Source: an uncultured Bacillota bacterium (GTDB lineage Bacteria > Bacillota > Clostridia > Oscillospirales > Oscillospiraceae). Taken from it: a DNA stretch of 42,587 nucleotides. Positions 30,153 through 37,483 of the stretch are shown here, piece after piece. Made by a program: the position numbers and the translations under genes. The notes beneath the pieces were generated by a model, which ran no database searches, had not been told where the DNA came from, and saw only the letters and a list, made by a program, of their open reading frames with translations. How positions within the stretch are numbered: the first letter of the stretch is position 1; every line of letters starts with the position of its first letter. The stretch is taken from assembly GCA_947649625.1 (NCBI GenBank), contig CANSSJ010000012.1:1-42587 (forward strand), in the 5' to 3' direction.

Positions 30153-31505
30153 TTACAGCTCAGGGATCAGATCAGCCAGCCGCTGAGCGGTCTCCTGGGC
30201 GGTCTCCTGGCTTCTGGCCTCCACCATCACCCGCATGAGAGCCTCTGTGCCCGAGGGGCGCACCAGAATCCGGCCCTCGTCTCCCAGCGCCTCCTCCTCC
30301 CGCTGGACGGCCTGGGCCAGCAGGGGGCTGGCCATGGCGGCCTTTTTCACGTCGTTGTCCGCCACGGGGACGTTGATGAGCACCTGGGGGTACCGGGGGC
30401 AGGCGCTGAACACCTCGCTGGCCTTTTTGCCGCTCTCCTTGAGAAGGGCCAGGATCTGCAGGGCGGTGAGCTGGCCGTCGCCGGTGGTGGCGTGGTCCAG
30501 GAAGATCATGTGGCCCGATTGCTCGCCTCCCAGGGCGTAGCCCTTCTCCACCATCCGTTCCAGCACGTTTCGGTCCCCCACGTCGGTACACTCCAGCTTC
30601 ATCTCGTGCTCTTTGGCGTAGACGTGGAAGCCCAGGTTGGACATGACGGTGGCCACCACCGTGTCGCCGGGGAGCCGGCCTTTGGACTTCATGTCCAGGC
30701 CGCAGGCGGCCATGATCTGGTCGCCGTCGATGAGGTTGCCCAGCTCATCCACGGCCAGGCACCGGTCGGCGTCCCCGTCGAAGGCGATGCCCATGTCGTA
30801 GCCCCCCGCCTTCACCATGGCGGCCAGGGCGTCCATGTGGGTGGAGCCGCAGCGGTCGTTGATGTTCACCCCGTCGGGGTCGGCGTTGATCACGTCGGTG
30901 CGCAGCTTGGAGAAGCGGTCGAACAGCCGGGCGGCGGTGGCCGAGGCGGCGCCGTTGGCGCAGTCCACCAGGATGCGCAGGCCGCCCAGGGTGGAGTCGA
31001 TGGTGGACTCCAGGTGGTCGATGTAGTCCTCGCTGGCCTTGGGGGCCACGTAGCTCACCTTGCCGATATCGCCGCGGGTCTTCATTGGCACGTTGTTGGA
31101 GCCAAAGAGGACGATGTCCTCGATCTTCTCCTCCAGTTCGTCGGACAGCTTGAAGCCCTTGCCGTTGAAAATCTTGATGCCGTTGTGCTCGAAGGGATTG
31201 TGGCTGGCCGAGATGACGATGCCCGCGTCCGCCTCCTCGTCCACCGTCACCCAGGCCACCCCGGGGGTGGGCAGGGTACCCAGGTCCAGCACGTCCGCCC
31301 CGGCGGTGCACAGCCCGGAGATCAGCGAGCCCTTGAGAAGGTCGCCGGAGATGCGGGTATCCTTGCCGATGGTCACCAGGGGCTTGCCCCCCTTGCTTTT
31401 GGCCAGCACCGTGGCCGCCGCAAGGCCCACCTTGTAGGCCAGATCCGCGTCCAGCCCGGCGTTCACCACGCCCCGAATGCCGTCTGTTCCAAATAATTTG
31501 CCCAT
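30153..31505 (-). CDS. glmM: Phosphoglucosamine mutase
   Basis: GlmM converts glucosamine-6-phosphate to glucosamine-1-phosphate for UDP-GlcNAc and cell-wall synthesis. The 450-residue protein starts MGKLFGTDGIRGVVN and has the phosphoserine loop GIVISASHNPFEHNGIK (Ser101), the metal loop DGDADR, and the C-terminal phosphate-binding RPSGTEALMRVMVEA. GAGGTG lies 9 bases before ATG 31505; five upstream codons were trimmed. It is the last gene of the run from ruvB and the three small accessory genes. Confidence 0.97.
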   Translation of the reverse strand: MGKLFGTDGIRGVVNAGLDADLAYKVGLAAATVLAKSKGGKPLVTIGKDTRISGDLLKGSLISGLCTAGADVLDLGTLPTPGVAWVTVDEEADAGIVISASHNPFEHNGIKIFNGKGFKLSDELEEKIEDIVLFGSNNVPMKTRGDIGKVSYVAPKASEDYIDHLESTIDSTLGGLRILVDCANGAASATAARLFDRFSKLRTDVINADPDGVNINDRCGSTHMDALAAMVKAGGYDMGIAFDGDADRCLAVDELGNLIDGDQIMAACGLDMKSKGRLPGDTVVATVMSNLGFHVYAKEHEMKLECTDVGDRNVLERMVEKGYALGGEQSGHMIFLDHATTGDGQLTALQILALLKESGKKASEVFSACPRYPQVLINVPVADNDVKKAAMASPLLAQAVQREEEALGDEGRILVRPSGTEALMRVMVEARSQETAQETAQRLADLIPEL

Positions 31506-31528
31506 GCTGATACACCTCAAATCTAAAT

Positions 31529-31903
31529 TTAGCGTTTTCCAGTCCTGATAAACTCGATCAGTTTCTCCACATCGTCAAAGTCGTCATAGTCTCCGACGAT
31601 TCCCTTCCGATGGTATACAATTCCCCGCTTTTCGTTTTCCTCCAGGCAGTCAAGCAGTTCGTCAAGTCCATATCTCTTTGTAAATAATGTAAATCCATAG
31701 GGTTTTATATTATTCAGCAGTCCCTTTTTGCAATCCCTTTCACAGGCATAGCAGTGGGAAAGGCCCCTTTCCATAGAACATTTTCTGTTTTCGCACCAGG
31801 ACTTGTCGGGACAGCTGCCTGAATCACAGCCACCGCACTCTACATTCTCCGAACACAGGCAGCAGGCCAGCCCACATCTCGCAATTCCCAATTCCCTTTT
31901 CAT
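31529..31903 (-). CDS. DUF3795 cysteine-rich protein
   Basis: This 124-residue protein has a cysteine-rich N-terminal half: RCGLACCLCSENVECGGC, CPDKSWCENRKC and CYACERDCKKG. It is followed by a helical part, typical of DUF3795; metal binding is likely, function unknown. The gene is visibly richer in A and T than its neighbours (many TTT, ATA and AAT codons), suggesting later arrival. GGAGAGAG precedes the ATG. It lies 18 bases after the DUF5655 gene and 23 before glmM. Confidence 0.85.
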   Translation of the reverse strand: MKRELGIARCGLACCLCSENVECGGCDSGSCPDKSWCENRKCSMERGLSHCYACERDCKKGLLNNIKPYGFTLFTKRYGLDELLDCLEENEKRGIVYHRKGIVGDYDDFDDVEKLIEFIRTGKR

Positions 31904-31921
31904 CCAGCTCTCTCCTTTATT

Positions 31922-32302
31922 TTACCGCTTCGCCGCCGCGAAGTCATAGGCCTCCCGGACCCAGGCCATCAGCTCGTCGTCAATCTCCTCCACCGACCCG
32001 ATGACCAGGTGATGGGTCCACCTTCCAGGATATGGCTCGGAGGCCTGGTCGATGCGTGGGGAGCCCTCCCGCCGGTTCAGGCCCAGCGTGATAGTGATGT
32101 AGGGGTCGGGCCGGGCCTTGGCCCGCCGGGCGGCCAGAAAGGACACCGCCCCGAACACTCGCCGGTTTTTCAGGGTAATCTGGCTCTTCTGAGGCTGGAT
32201 GACCACCCCCTCCAGCTCCGCTAAAAGCCGCCCCTCAAAAGCTCTGTAAAGGGGAATCGCTTCCGGGTGTTCGTTAAAAAAGAACAGGGTATTCTGGTCC
32301 AT
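31922..32302 (-). CDS. DUF5655 domain-containing protein
   Basis: The 126-residue product reads LFFFNEHPEAIPLYRAFEGRL, QKSQITLKNRRVFGAVSFL, ITLGLNRREGSPRIDQASEPYPGRWTHHLVI (given in part) and a C-terminal helix DDELMAWVREAYDFA. This order of motifs matches DUF5655, small proteins sometimes attached to transport or nuclease proteins, with no known activity. GGAGG lies 8 bases before the ATG. The stop is 18 bases from DUF3795, and the gene is 3 bases after the GNAT gene. Confidence 0.85.
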   Translation of the reverse strand: MDQNTLFFFNEHPEAIPLYRAFEGRLLAELEGVVIQPQKSQITLKNRRVFGAVSFLAARRAKARPDPYITITLGLNRREGSPRIDQASEPYPGRWTHHLVIGSVEEIDDELMAWVREAYDFAAAKR

Positions 32303-32305
32303 ATG

Positions 32306-32770
32306 TCAGTCCTCCCGCAGACGTTTTTCCATCACGTCCCACACCAGCACACAGCCGCTCTCCGTCTCCTCGCTCTGGTGCTCCACCGTGTAATACCCCC
32401 GGCGCTCATAGAGCCGGACAGCGGGCAGAGAGGCGTCCAGTTGAACAACGTCATGATCCACTGCCACGGCCTCCTCTAGCCGGTCCAATATGTAGCGGCC
32501 GTACCCTCTGCCCTGGTATTCCGGCAGAACGAACACGCGCTCGATATGGTTTTTCTTCCGGCTGCCCGTGCCCACCAGCGCTCCGCCGTCCAGCAGGACA
32601 TTCACCTGCCCCGCCGTTATGGCGGCGGACACCCGCTCCGGGCCGTGCCAGCTCAGAAAATAGTCCACACAGCCCTGAGGGTAATATCGGGGGAAAACTG
32701 TGCGGATGGTATCCTGTATCAGAGCCAGCACAGCGGAAAAGTCCCGCCGAGACGCTTTTCGATATTCCAT
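32306..32770 (-). CDS. GNAT family N-acetyltransferase
   Basis: This 154-residue acetyl-CoA-dependent acyltransferase has YRKASRRDFSAVLALIQDTI at the N-terminus, IERVFVLPEYQGRGYGRYIL (motif A, with Q-x-x-G-x-G/A) and LPAVRLYERRGYYTV at the C-terminus. The acceptor is unknown. The segment YYPQGCVDYFLSWHG resembles small GNATs that follow metabolic genes. It starts 9 bases after ruvB and is co-transcribed with it. Confidence 0.9.
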   Translation of the reverse strand: MEYRKASRRDFSAVLALIQDTIRTVFPRYYPQGCVDYFLSWHGPERVSAAITAGQVNVLLDGGALVGTGSRKKNHIERVFVLPEYQGRGYGRYILDRLEEAVAVDHDVVQLDASLPAVRLYERRGYYTVEHQSEETESGCVLVWDVMEKRLRED

Positions 32771-32779
32771 GGCCGCCTC

Positions 32780-33844
32780 CTAAAAGCTCAGCTGGTCCAG
32801 GCCGCCCGGCTCGCCGGGGACGGGCAGGCCCAAATGCTGGTAGGCCTTGGGGGTAACGCACCGGCCCCGGGGGGTGCGGGTCAAAAAGCCCAGCTGCATC
32901 AGGTAGGGCTCGTACACGTCCTCCAGGGTGACCGCCTCCTCGTTGATGGTGGCGGCCAGGGTGTCCAGCCCCACCGGGCCCCCCCGGTAGTTGTCCATGA
33001 TGGACCGCAGCATCCGGTGGTCGATGGAGTCCAGGCCCAGGTGGTCGATCTCCAGGGCGGTGAGGGCCTCGTCGGCCACCTTTTTGGTGATGACGCCCCC
33101 GGCTTTCACCTGGGCGAAGTCCCGCACCCGGCGCAGCATCCGGTTGGCGATTCTAGGCGTCCCCCGAGAGCGCCTGGCGATCTCCATAGCGCCGTCGGCC
33201 TCGATAGGTACCTCCAGAATGCCGGCGGAGCGGGTGACAATCCAGGACAATTCCTCCGGGCTGTACAGCTCCAGCCGCAGGGTGACCCCGAAGCGGTCCC
33301 GCAGAGGGGCGGACAGTTGGCCCGCCCGGGTCGTCGCCCCGATGAGGGTGAACTTGGGCAGGTCCAGGCGGATGGAGTTGGCCGAGGGGCCCTTGCCGAT
33401 GATGATGTCGATGGCGTAGTCCTCCATGGCGGGGTATAAGATCTCCTCCACCGCCCGGTTCAGGCGGTGGATCTCGTCCACGAAGAGGATGTCATTCTCG
33501 TTCAGGTTGGTCAGCAGGGCGGCCAGGTCCCCCGCCTTCTCAATGGCCGGGCCTGAGGTGATGCGTATGTTCACCCCCATCTCGTTGGCGATGATGCCGG
33601 AGAGGGTGGTCTTGCCCAGGCCGGGCGGGCCGTGGAGCAACACGTGGTCCAACGGCTCATTGCGCATTTTCGCCGCCTGGATAAAAACCTCCAGGTTGCC
33701 CTTGGCCTTCTCCTGGCCGATGTACTCCCGGAGGGTCTTGGGGCGTAAAGAAAACTCCCCCTCATCCTCCCGGGTCAGAGAGGTGGTCACCAGAGGTTCC
33801 AGTTCCTCGGCGTCCAGTCCCGCGCCGGAAAAATCAATACTCAA
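32780..33844 (-). CDS. ruvB: Holliday junction branch migration helicase RuvB (TTG start)
   Basis: RuvB is the AAA+ motor that, with RuvA, moves Holliday junctions. The 354-residue protein has [18 protein letters not shown], Walker [10 protein letters not shown] (72-80), Walker [13 protein letters not shown], sensor 1 [11 protein letters not shown] and a C-terminal winged helix with RTPRGR. The start is TTG at 33844 with GGGAG 7 bases upstream; no ATG precedes the conserved region. Four small genes (33860-35622) separate it from ruvA, an unusual break in an otherwise standard ruvCAB set. Confidence 0.96.
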   Translation of the reverse strand: MSIDFSGAGLDAEELEPLVTTSLTREDEGEFSLRPKTLREYIGQEKAKGNLEVFIQAAKMRNEPLDHVLLHGPPGLGKTTLSGIIANEMGVNIRITSGPAIEKAGDLAALLTNLNENDILFVDEIHRLNRAVEEILYPAMEDYAIDIIIGKGPSANSIRLDLPKFTLIGATTRAGQLSAPLRDRFGVTLRLELYSPEELSWIVTRSAGILEVPIEADGAMEIARRSRGTPRIANRMLRRVRDFAQVKAGGVITKKVADEALTALEIDHLGLDSIDHRMLRSIMDNYRGGPVGLDTLAATINEEAVTLEDVYEPYLMQLGFLTRTPRGRCVTPKAYQHLGLPVPGEPGGLDQLSF

Positions 33845-33859
33845 AATGTCACTCCCTAT

Positions 33860-34222
33860 TTACAGCTTCATTTTCGCTGTAACGATTTGGTCAATACATC
33901 TGCAAGTATCCTCAAATTTATCTCTTACCACACTGTTTGGGAAGCGAATAACTTCTATCCCCCATGCCGACAACAACTTATCCCGTTCTCTATCATATTC
34001 TGTTCCATCTTCCGTATAATGCTGTGCGCCGTCCAATTCAATCGCAATTCTGACACTGGCACAGTAGAAATCAACAATATAGCCATCTACTACTTTCTGA
34101 CGCAAAAAACGAACAGGGTAGTCTTTCAAAAAATCATACCACAAATGCCGCTCCTCCGGCGTCATATTCTTGCGCAGCTCCTTTGCCCGAGGCGTCAGTT
34201 TAGGCACATGTTTGCTTCTCAC
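33860..34222 (-). CDS. DUF559 endonuclease-like protein
   Basis: This 120-residue protein is of the DUF559 family, with a very-short-patch-repair-like PD-(D/E)XK fold. LTPRAKELRKNMTPEERHLWYDFLKDYPVRFLRQKVVDGYIVDFYC is the family core (described, not quoted beyond this position range 8-52), followed by IAIELDGAQHYTEDG, YDRERDKLL and VIRFPNSVV. The best start is GTG at 34222, at the edge of a palindromic repeat that runs on in frame to 34369. That readthrough is repeat, not protein. No normal ribosome binding site is seen. The gene is A+T-rich relative to ruvB, and the family often moves between genomes. Activity not proven. Confidence 0.8.
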   Translation of the reverse strand: MRSKHVPKLTPRAKELRKNMTPEERHLWYDFLKDYPVRFLRQKVVDGYIVDFYCASVRIAIELDGAQHYTEDGTEYDRERDKLLSAWGIEVIRFPNSVVRDKFEDTCRCIDQIVTAKMKL

Positions 34223-34223
34223 G

Positions 34224-34274
34224 GAATCCCCCCGCCACTTCGTGGCCCTCCCCCCTTTAACAAGGGGGGCTTTT
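34224..34274 (-). repeat. Palindromic repeat unit, reverse orientation (pair 2)
   Basis: This near-identical copy of 2296-2345 (49 of 50 bases by eye) abuts the start of the DUF559 gene. On the minus strand it supplies GGGGGG just before the GTG start. Confidence 0.85.
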
Positions 34275-34301
34275 GTGCGCTGAATGTCGCCGTTCTCCTT
34301 C

Positions 34302-34360
34302 AAAGGCCCCCTTGTGAAAGGGGGCTGTCGCCGCCGCAGGCGGTGACTGGGGGATTCCGT
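34302..34360 (+). repeat. Palindromic repeat unit, forward orientation (pair 2)
   Basis: It begins AAAGGCCCCCTTG, then GAAAGGGGGC, a GCCGCCG/GGCGGT hairpin, and ends GGGGGATTCCGT. It is a diverged relative of 2215-2273. Here the two units point away from each other, the reverse of pair 1. The right end touches the stop of the DUF6054-like gene. Confidence 0.8.
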
Positions 34361-34362
34361 CC

Positions 34363-34695
34363 TCACCACCGCCGGGCCAGGTCACGGAGGGTGTCCAAAA
34401 AGGCCTCCTCGCCGAAGGTGTTGAATTTCAGGAACATGCCCTGGCTGCCTCCGGCGGTGATGCCGGAGAGGTAGATTTTGTTTTCATCCCCCACCAATGT
34501 CAGCGTCATGGACAGGCGGTTGCCGCCGGTCATGCTGTACCGCTCGTAGACCCGGACGGTCACCCGCACGCCGAAGGACTGGAAATAGCTCTCCTCCTCG
34601 AAGCTGGCCGACGCGCTGCCGTCCAGGATGCCGTCATGAAAGTAGCGCAGAGCCTGGTCGTAGTCGCCCTGGAGGGTACACTCAAATTTCGCCAT
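34363..34695 (-). CDS. DUF6054 family protein
   Basis: This 110-residue protein has KFECTLQGDYDQALRYFHDGIL, RVYERYSMTGGNRLSMTLTL and AGGSQGMFLKFNTFGEEAFLD, a pattern I recognise as DUF6054, common in gut Clostridia and of unknown function. It appears cytoplasmic with alternating strands and one helix. The start is ATG at 34695 with AGAGGAAG 7 bases before; a start 7 codons upstream lies ahead of that signal. It is in the small-gene block between ruvA and ruvB. Confidence 0.8.
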   Translation of the reverse strand: MAKFECTLQGDYDQALRYFHDGILDGSASASFEEESYFQSFGVRVTVRVYERYSMTGGNRLSMTLTLVGDENKIYLSGITAGGSQGMFLKFNTFGEEAFLDTLRDLARRW

Positions 34696-34708
34696 ATTAT
34701 ACTTCCTC

Positions 34709-35056
34709 TCACCCAAATATCTCCAGCAAAACGCAAAGCCCTGCTACATTTATTTGCTCATCCTGATACCCATCAGGACAAGGATGCACCACCATGGATA
34801 TGCAGTGGTTCGCTCCATAGAAGTCCAGCTCATAGCCCGACTGTGACCGGGCAATCCCGTGGAATAAATAACATCTGCCGTCCCCCACACAGCATACCGG
34901 CCTCGTCAAGTCAAGGCCAAGCCGCTCCGCCAATTCGTCCAAGGCGGGCACAATTCCATTTAATCCAAATACTTTTTGTGGAAATCTTCGGGCCAAATCT
35001 ACTGTTTTTTCCGGGTCAGAACAAAACTCCCACCCTTGGACCGAATATCGGACCAT
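34709..35056 (-). CDS. Hypothetical protein, ruvA-ruvB insert
   Basis: I do not recognise this 115-residue protein. It reads MVRYSVQGWEFCSDPEKTVD, a helix DELAERLGLDLT, a strand-rich middle (CCVGDGRCYLFHGIARS) and a C-terminus LDFYGANHCISMVVHPCPDG then NVAGLCVLLEIFG. It has seven cysteines and no membrane segment or signal peptide. The start at 35056 has AGAGG 7 bases upstream and lies 2 bases after the stop of the next gene. Its base composition is lower in G+C than ruvA. Immunity-type proteins of similar size and style exist, but that is only a guess. Confidence 0.75.
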   Translation of the reverse strand: MVRYSVQGWEFCSDPEKTVDLARRFPQKVFGLNGIVPALDELAERLGLDLTRPVCCVGDGRCYLFHGIARSQSGYELDFYGANHCISMVVHPCPDGYQDEQINVAGLCVLLEIFG

Positions 35057-35058
35057 GT

Positions 35059-35622
35059 TTACCTCTCCCATTTTTCAGGATTCCGGCAATAATTATACAA
35101 CACATCTGATGCTGGAATCTGTTGACTTTCCTCACCAGGAAGGTTCATCCCCCAAACATTAACAAAAACCCGAGGCGGCTTCACGCTGAACACATCCACC
35201 CACATATCTTGCGCGGCTAAAACATAGTGCCAGCCGTTCTTTTCCAGGTATTCCCGATCAAGAGACTGGCGGATACACCAGTTAAAGTAGTTGGTATACC
35301 GGCACCGAAAAGCCCAAAATTTCACTTTATCCGCGCCAGACTTCTCTTGAAAAAAGAACAGCTTGTTATCCTCAAACACAGACAGCGCCTGCGTTCTAAA
35401 ATTTTGAAAGCCTCCAGAAAATACCACCTGCATTTCATAGGTCTTAGGCTTCTGATTGCTTCCATCGCAGAATAAAAATACCAAACCCCGTTCGTCGAAA
35501 TGGATTCCATCAAAGAAATGCCCACCTTCCGGCAAATAGGGGGACAGTTCCAGCAGTTCCACTTTCAGGCGCTCATCTGTCTCGTCCCCGTCATAATAGT
35601 CATATTCCGGCTTGCTTTCCAT
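35059..35622 (-). CDS. Hypothetical acidic-aromatic protein, ruvA-ruvB insert
   Basis: I do not recognise this 187-residue protein. It is rich in D, E, F, Y and W: an acidic N-terminus (KPEYDYYDGDETDERL), FFDGIHFDERGLVFLFCDG, MQVVFSGGFQNFRTQAL, NKLFFFQEKSGADKVKFWAF and a WHYVLAAQDMWVDVF segment. There are no membrane spans. The gene is clearly more A+T-rich than ruvA, 4 bases upstream, from which it seems to take its transcription. It resembles immunity-like or phage-type small proteins in general character only. Confidence 0.75.
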   Translation of the reverse strand: MESKPEYDYYDGDETDERLKVELLELSPYLPEGGHFFDGIHFDERGLVFLFCDGSNQKPKTYEMQVVFSGGFQNFRTQALSVFEDNKLFFFQEKSGADKVKFWAFRCRYTNYFNWCIRQSLDREYLEKNGWHYVLAAQDMWVDVFSVKPPRVFVNVWGMNLPGEESQQIPASDVLYNYCRNPEKWER

Positions 35623-35626
35623 TTTT

Positions 35627-36235
35627 CTACCCTTTCACCATCTTTTTCAGGGCCTGCTTGATGACCTGCTCCAGGGAAAGGCCGTCCAGGTCGACGCCCT
35701 TGAGGGCCAGATTGATCTCCCCCTGGGAGTAGCCCAGCACAGCCAGGGCGGCGGTGGCCTCGGACAGCTTGTTCTCCGGGATGACGGTGACCCCGGTGCC
35801 GCCGTAGCTCTCCCCGGCGGCGTTGATGGTCTGGCCCTTGGCCAGCTTGTCCTTCAGCTCCAGGATGACCCGCTGGGCGATCTTTTTACCGATGCCCTGG
35901 GCGCAGGTGAGGGCCTTCTCGTCCCCGGTGATGATGCTCAAAGCCAGATTGGCCGGGGTGCTGGCCGACAGGATGGACAGGGCCGCCTTGGGGCCCACTC
36001 CGGAGACAGAAATCAACTGCTGGAACAGCCGCAGCTCCTCCGCCGTGGCAAAGCCGTAGAGCTCCACCGCGTCCTCCCGGACATTCAGGTGGGTAAAGAG
36101 CTTTCCCTTGTCGCCCTTCTTCAGCGCGGACAGGGTGTATGTGGTGGTGCGGCAGGCGTAGCCCACCCCGCCACAGTCGATGACGGCCAGATAGGGCTCA
36201 ATGTGGGCTACGGTACCATTCAAGTAGTAAAACAT
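35627..36235 (-). CDS. ruvA: Holliday junction branch migration protein RuvA
   Basis: RuvA binds the four-way junction and loads RuvB. The 202-residue protein starts MFYYLNGTVAHIEPYLAVIDCGGVGY, has FTHLNVREDAVELYGFAT, two helix-hairpin-helix motifs (LISVSGVGPKAALSIL and LTCAQGIGKKIAQRVI), and a C-terminal domain III (EATAALAVLGYSQGEINLAL) that contacts RuvB. GAGGTAAC precedes the ATG. It follows ruvC by 5 bases. Its normal neighbour ruvB is displaced about 1.8 kb away. Confidence 0.97.
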   Translation of the reverse strand: MFYYLNGTVAHIEPYLAVIDCGGVGYACRTTTYTLSALKKGDKGKLFTHLNVREDAVELYGFATAEELRLFQQLISVSGVGPKAALSILSASTPANLALSIITGDEKALTCAQGIGKKIAQRVILELKDKLAKGQTINAAGESYGGTGVTVIPENKLSEATAALAVLGYSQGEINLALKGVDLDGLSLEQVIKQALKKMVKG

Positions 36236-36240
36236 AGTCG

Positions 36241-36762
36241 TTACCTCGTATCATATTTCTCCGGGTCAAAGACCCGCTCCGTATTTAACAGGCTGGTGGC
36301 CGAACGGGCGTGGCAGATGGCAATAGCCAGCGCGTCGGCGGCGTCGTCGGGTCGGGGAATCTCCTTCATGTTGAGCAGACGCTGGGTCATCAGCATCACC
36401 TGCCGCTTGTCCGCTCCTCCGTAGCCCGCCACGGCCTGCTTCACCTGCATGGGGGTGTACTCAAAGATGGGCACCCCCAGCTTCTCCGCGGCCAGCAGGA
36501 TCACCCCCCGGCCGTGGGCCACGGCGATGCCGGTGGTGATGTTTTTGGTGAAGAACAGCTCCTCCACCGCCATCTCGTCGGGGTGGAAGGTGTGGATGAG
36601 CTCCTCCATATCGTCCGAAATCTGAAGCAGCCGGCGGGACAGGGGGATGCCCGGCGGGGTGGTGATGACCCCGTAGCGCAGGAGGGCGTTCCTCTGCCGG
36701 TCCGCCCGGATGACCCCAAAGCCAATGGTGGCCACGCCGGGGTCGATGCCCAGGATGATCAT
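36241..36762 (-). CDS. ruvC: Crossover junction endodeoxyribonuclease RuvC
   Basis: RuvC resolves Holliday junctions. The 173-residue protein begins MIILGIDPGVATIGFGV (Asp7), with MAVEELFFTKN (Glu67/Glu68) and RPDDAADALAIAIC (Asp140, Asp143) completing the acidic active site. The start is ATG at 36762 with GGGGAG 5 bases upstream. An in-frame extension to 36867 is only the translation of a palindromic repeat and was rejected. A promoter at 36882-36910 leaves a leader of about 113 bases that contains the repeat. Confidence 0.97.
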   Translation of the reverse strand: MIILGIDPGVATIGFGVIRADRQRNALLRYGVITTPPGIPLSRRLLQISDDMEELIHTFHPDEMAVEELFFTKNITTGIAVAHGRGVILLAAEKLGVPIFEYTPMQVKQAVAGYGGADKRQVMLMTQRLLNMKEIPRPDDAADALAIAICHARSATSLLNTERVFDPEKYDTR

Positions 36763-36793
36763 ATACTCCCCCCTGCTCTCTTTGGTACGCACC

Positions 36794-36862
36794 TGTAGGG
36801 GCCGCCGCCTTCGGCGGCCCATTTTGCCAACATGCGGGTCGCCCAGGGGGGCGACCCCTACA
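36794..36862. repeat. TGTAGGG-ended palindromic repeat, copy 2, in the ruvC leader
   Basis: It opens TGTAGGGG (36794-36801), closes CCCCTACA (36855-36862), and holds two internal hairpins (GCCGCCG CCTT CGGCGGC and GGGTCGCC CA GGGGGCGACCC-like). It is 69 bases and shares its ends and size with 17273-17340. Confidence 0.8.
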
Positions 36863-36881
36863 CCCACAATATGACATGGTA

Positions 36882-36910
36882 ATTATAGCACAAGGGTGGT
36901 AAAATGGGAA
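36882..36910 (-). promoter_or_regulatory. Predicted ruvC operon promoter
   Basis: TTCCCA (36910-36905), 17 bases and a perfect TATAAT (36887-36882) on the minus strand. It is divergent from the ECF sigma gene. No LexA box was seen next to it. Confidence 0.7.
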
Positions 36911-36979
36911 GAAAAGTTTTTCTCCCCTGTGACATTCCCCCTCTCTTCTTTGAGTTATAGGTGAAAGGAGGTCTTGCGT

Positions 36980-37483
36980 ATGGAAGCTCTGCCGCTGCGC
37001 GCGGGCGGTGAGATGGATTCGATCATAGACCGCTATCAAAACACGGTGTACGGCCTGGCCCTGGCCCGGACGGGCAATCGGGCCGACGCCGACGACGTAT
37101 TTCAGGAGGTCTTCCTGGCCTACTGCCAGTGCGGAAAGACCTTCCGGGACGAGGAGCACCGGAAGGCCTGGCTGCTGCGCACCACCGTCAACCAGTCCCG
37201 GCGGGTGACCGCCTCCACCTGGAGGCAGAAGACCGTCCCCCTGTCGGAGCGGGAGGACGCCCCGGTCCAGTTCCGGGAGCCGGAAGAAAACCGGGTGTGG
37301 GCCGCCCTCCAGGAACTGGCCGAGGACTACCGCCTGCCCATCTATCTGTTTTACTTCCAGGAGTTGTCCACCCAGGAGATCGCCAAGGTGCTGGCGATAC
37401 GCCCCGGAGCCGTCCGGATGCGGCTGACCAGGGGGCGGGAACAACTCCGGGCAAAGCTGAAAGGAGAATTTTTCGATGAATAA
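36980..37483 (+). CDS. ECF-type RNA polymerase sigma factor
   Basis: This 167-residue extracytoplasmic-function sigma factor has region 2 (IIDRYQNTVYGLALARTGNR, ADADDVFQEVFLAYC, HRKAWLLRTTVNQSRR; about 12-75) and region 4 (LPIYLFYFQELSTQEIAKVL, IRPGAVRMRLTRGREQLRAKL; about 113-160). GGAGG lies 8 bases before ATG 36980. Its end overlaps the next gene by 8 bases, the classic sigma/anti-sigma pairing. ECF factors of this style in Clostridia respond to envelope stress; the trigger here is unknown. Confidence 0.93.
   Translation: MEALPLRAGGEMDSIIDRYQNTVYGLALARTGNRADADDVFQEVFLAYCQCGKTFRDEEHRKAWLLRTTVNQSRRVTASTWRQKTVPLSEREDAPVQFREPEENRVWAALQELAEDYRLPIYLFYFQELSTQEIAKVLAIRPGAVRMRLTRGREQLRAKLKGEFFDE

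Noticed and set aside
36763-36867. N-terminal extension of RuvC by 35 residues
   Set aside because: The extension is a translation of the TGTAGGG repeat; the start at 36762 has a proper ribosome binding site and matches the family N-terminus.
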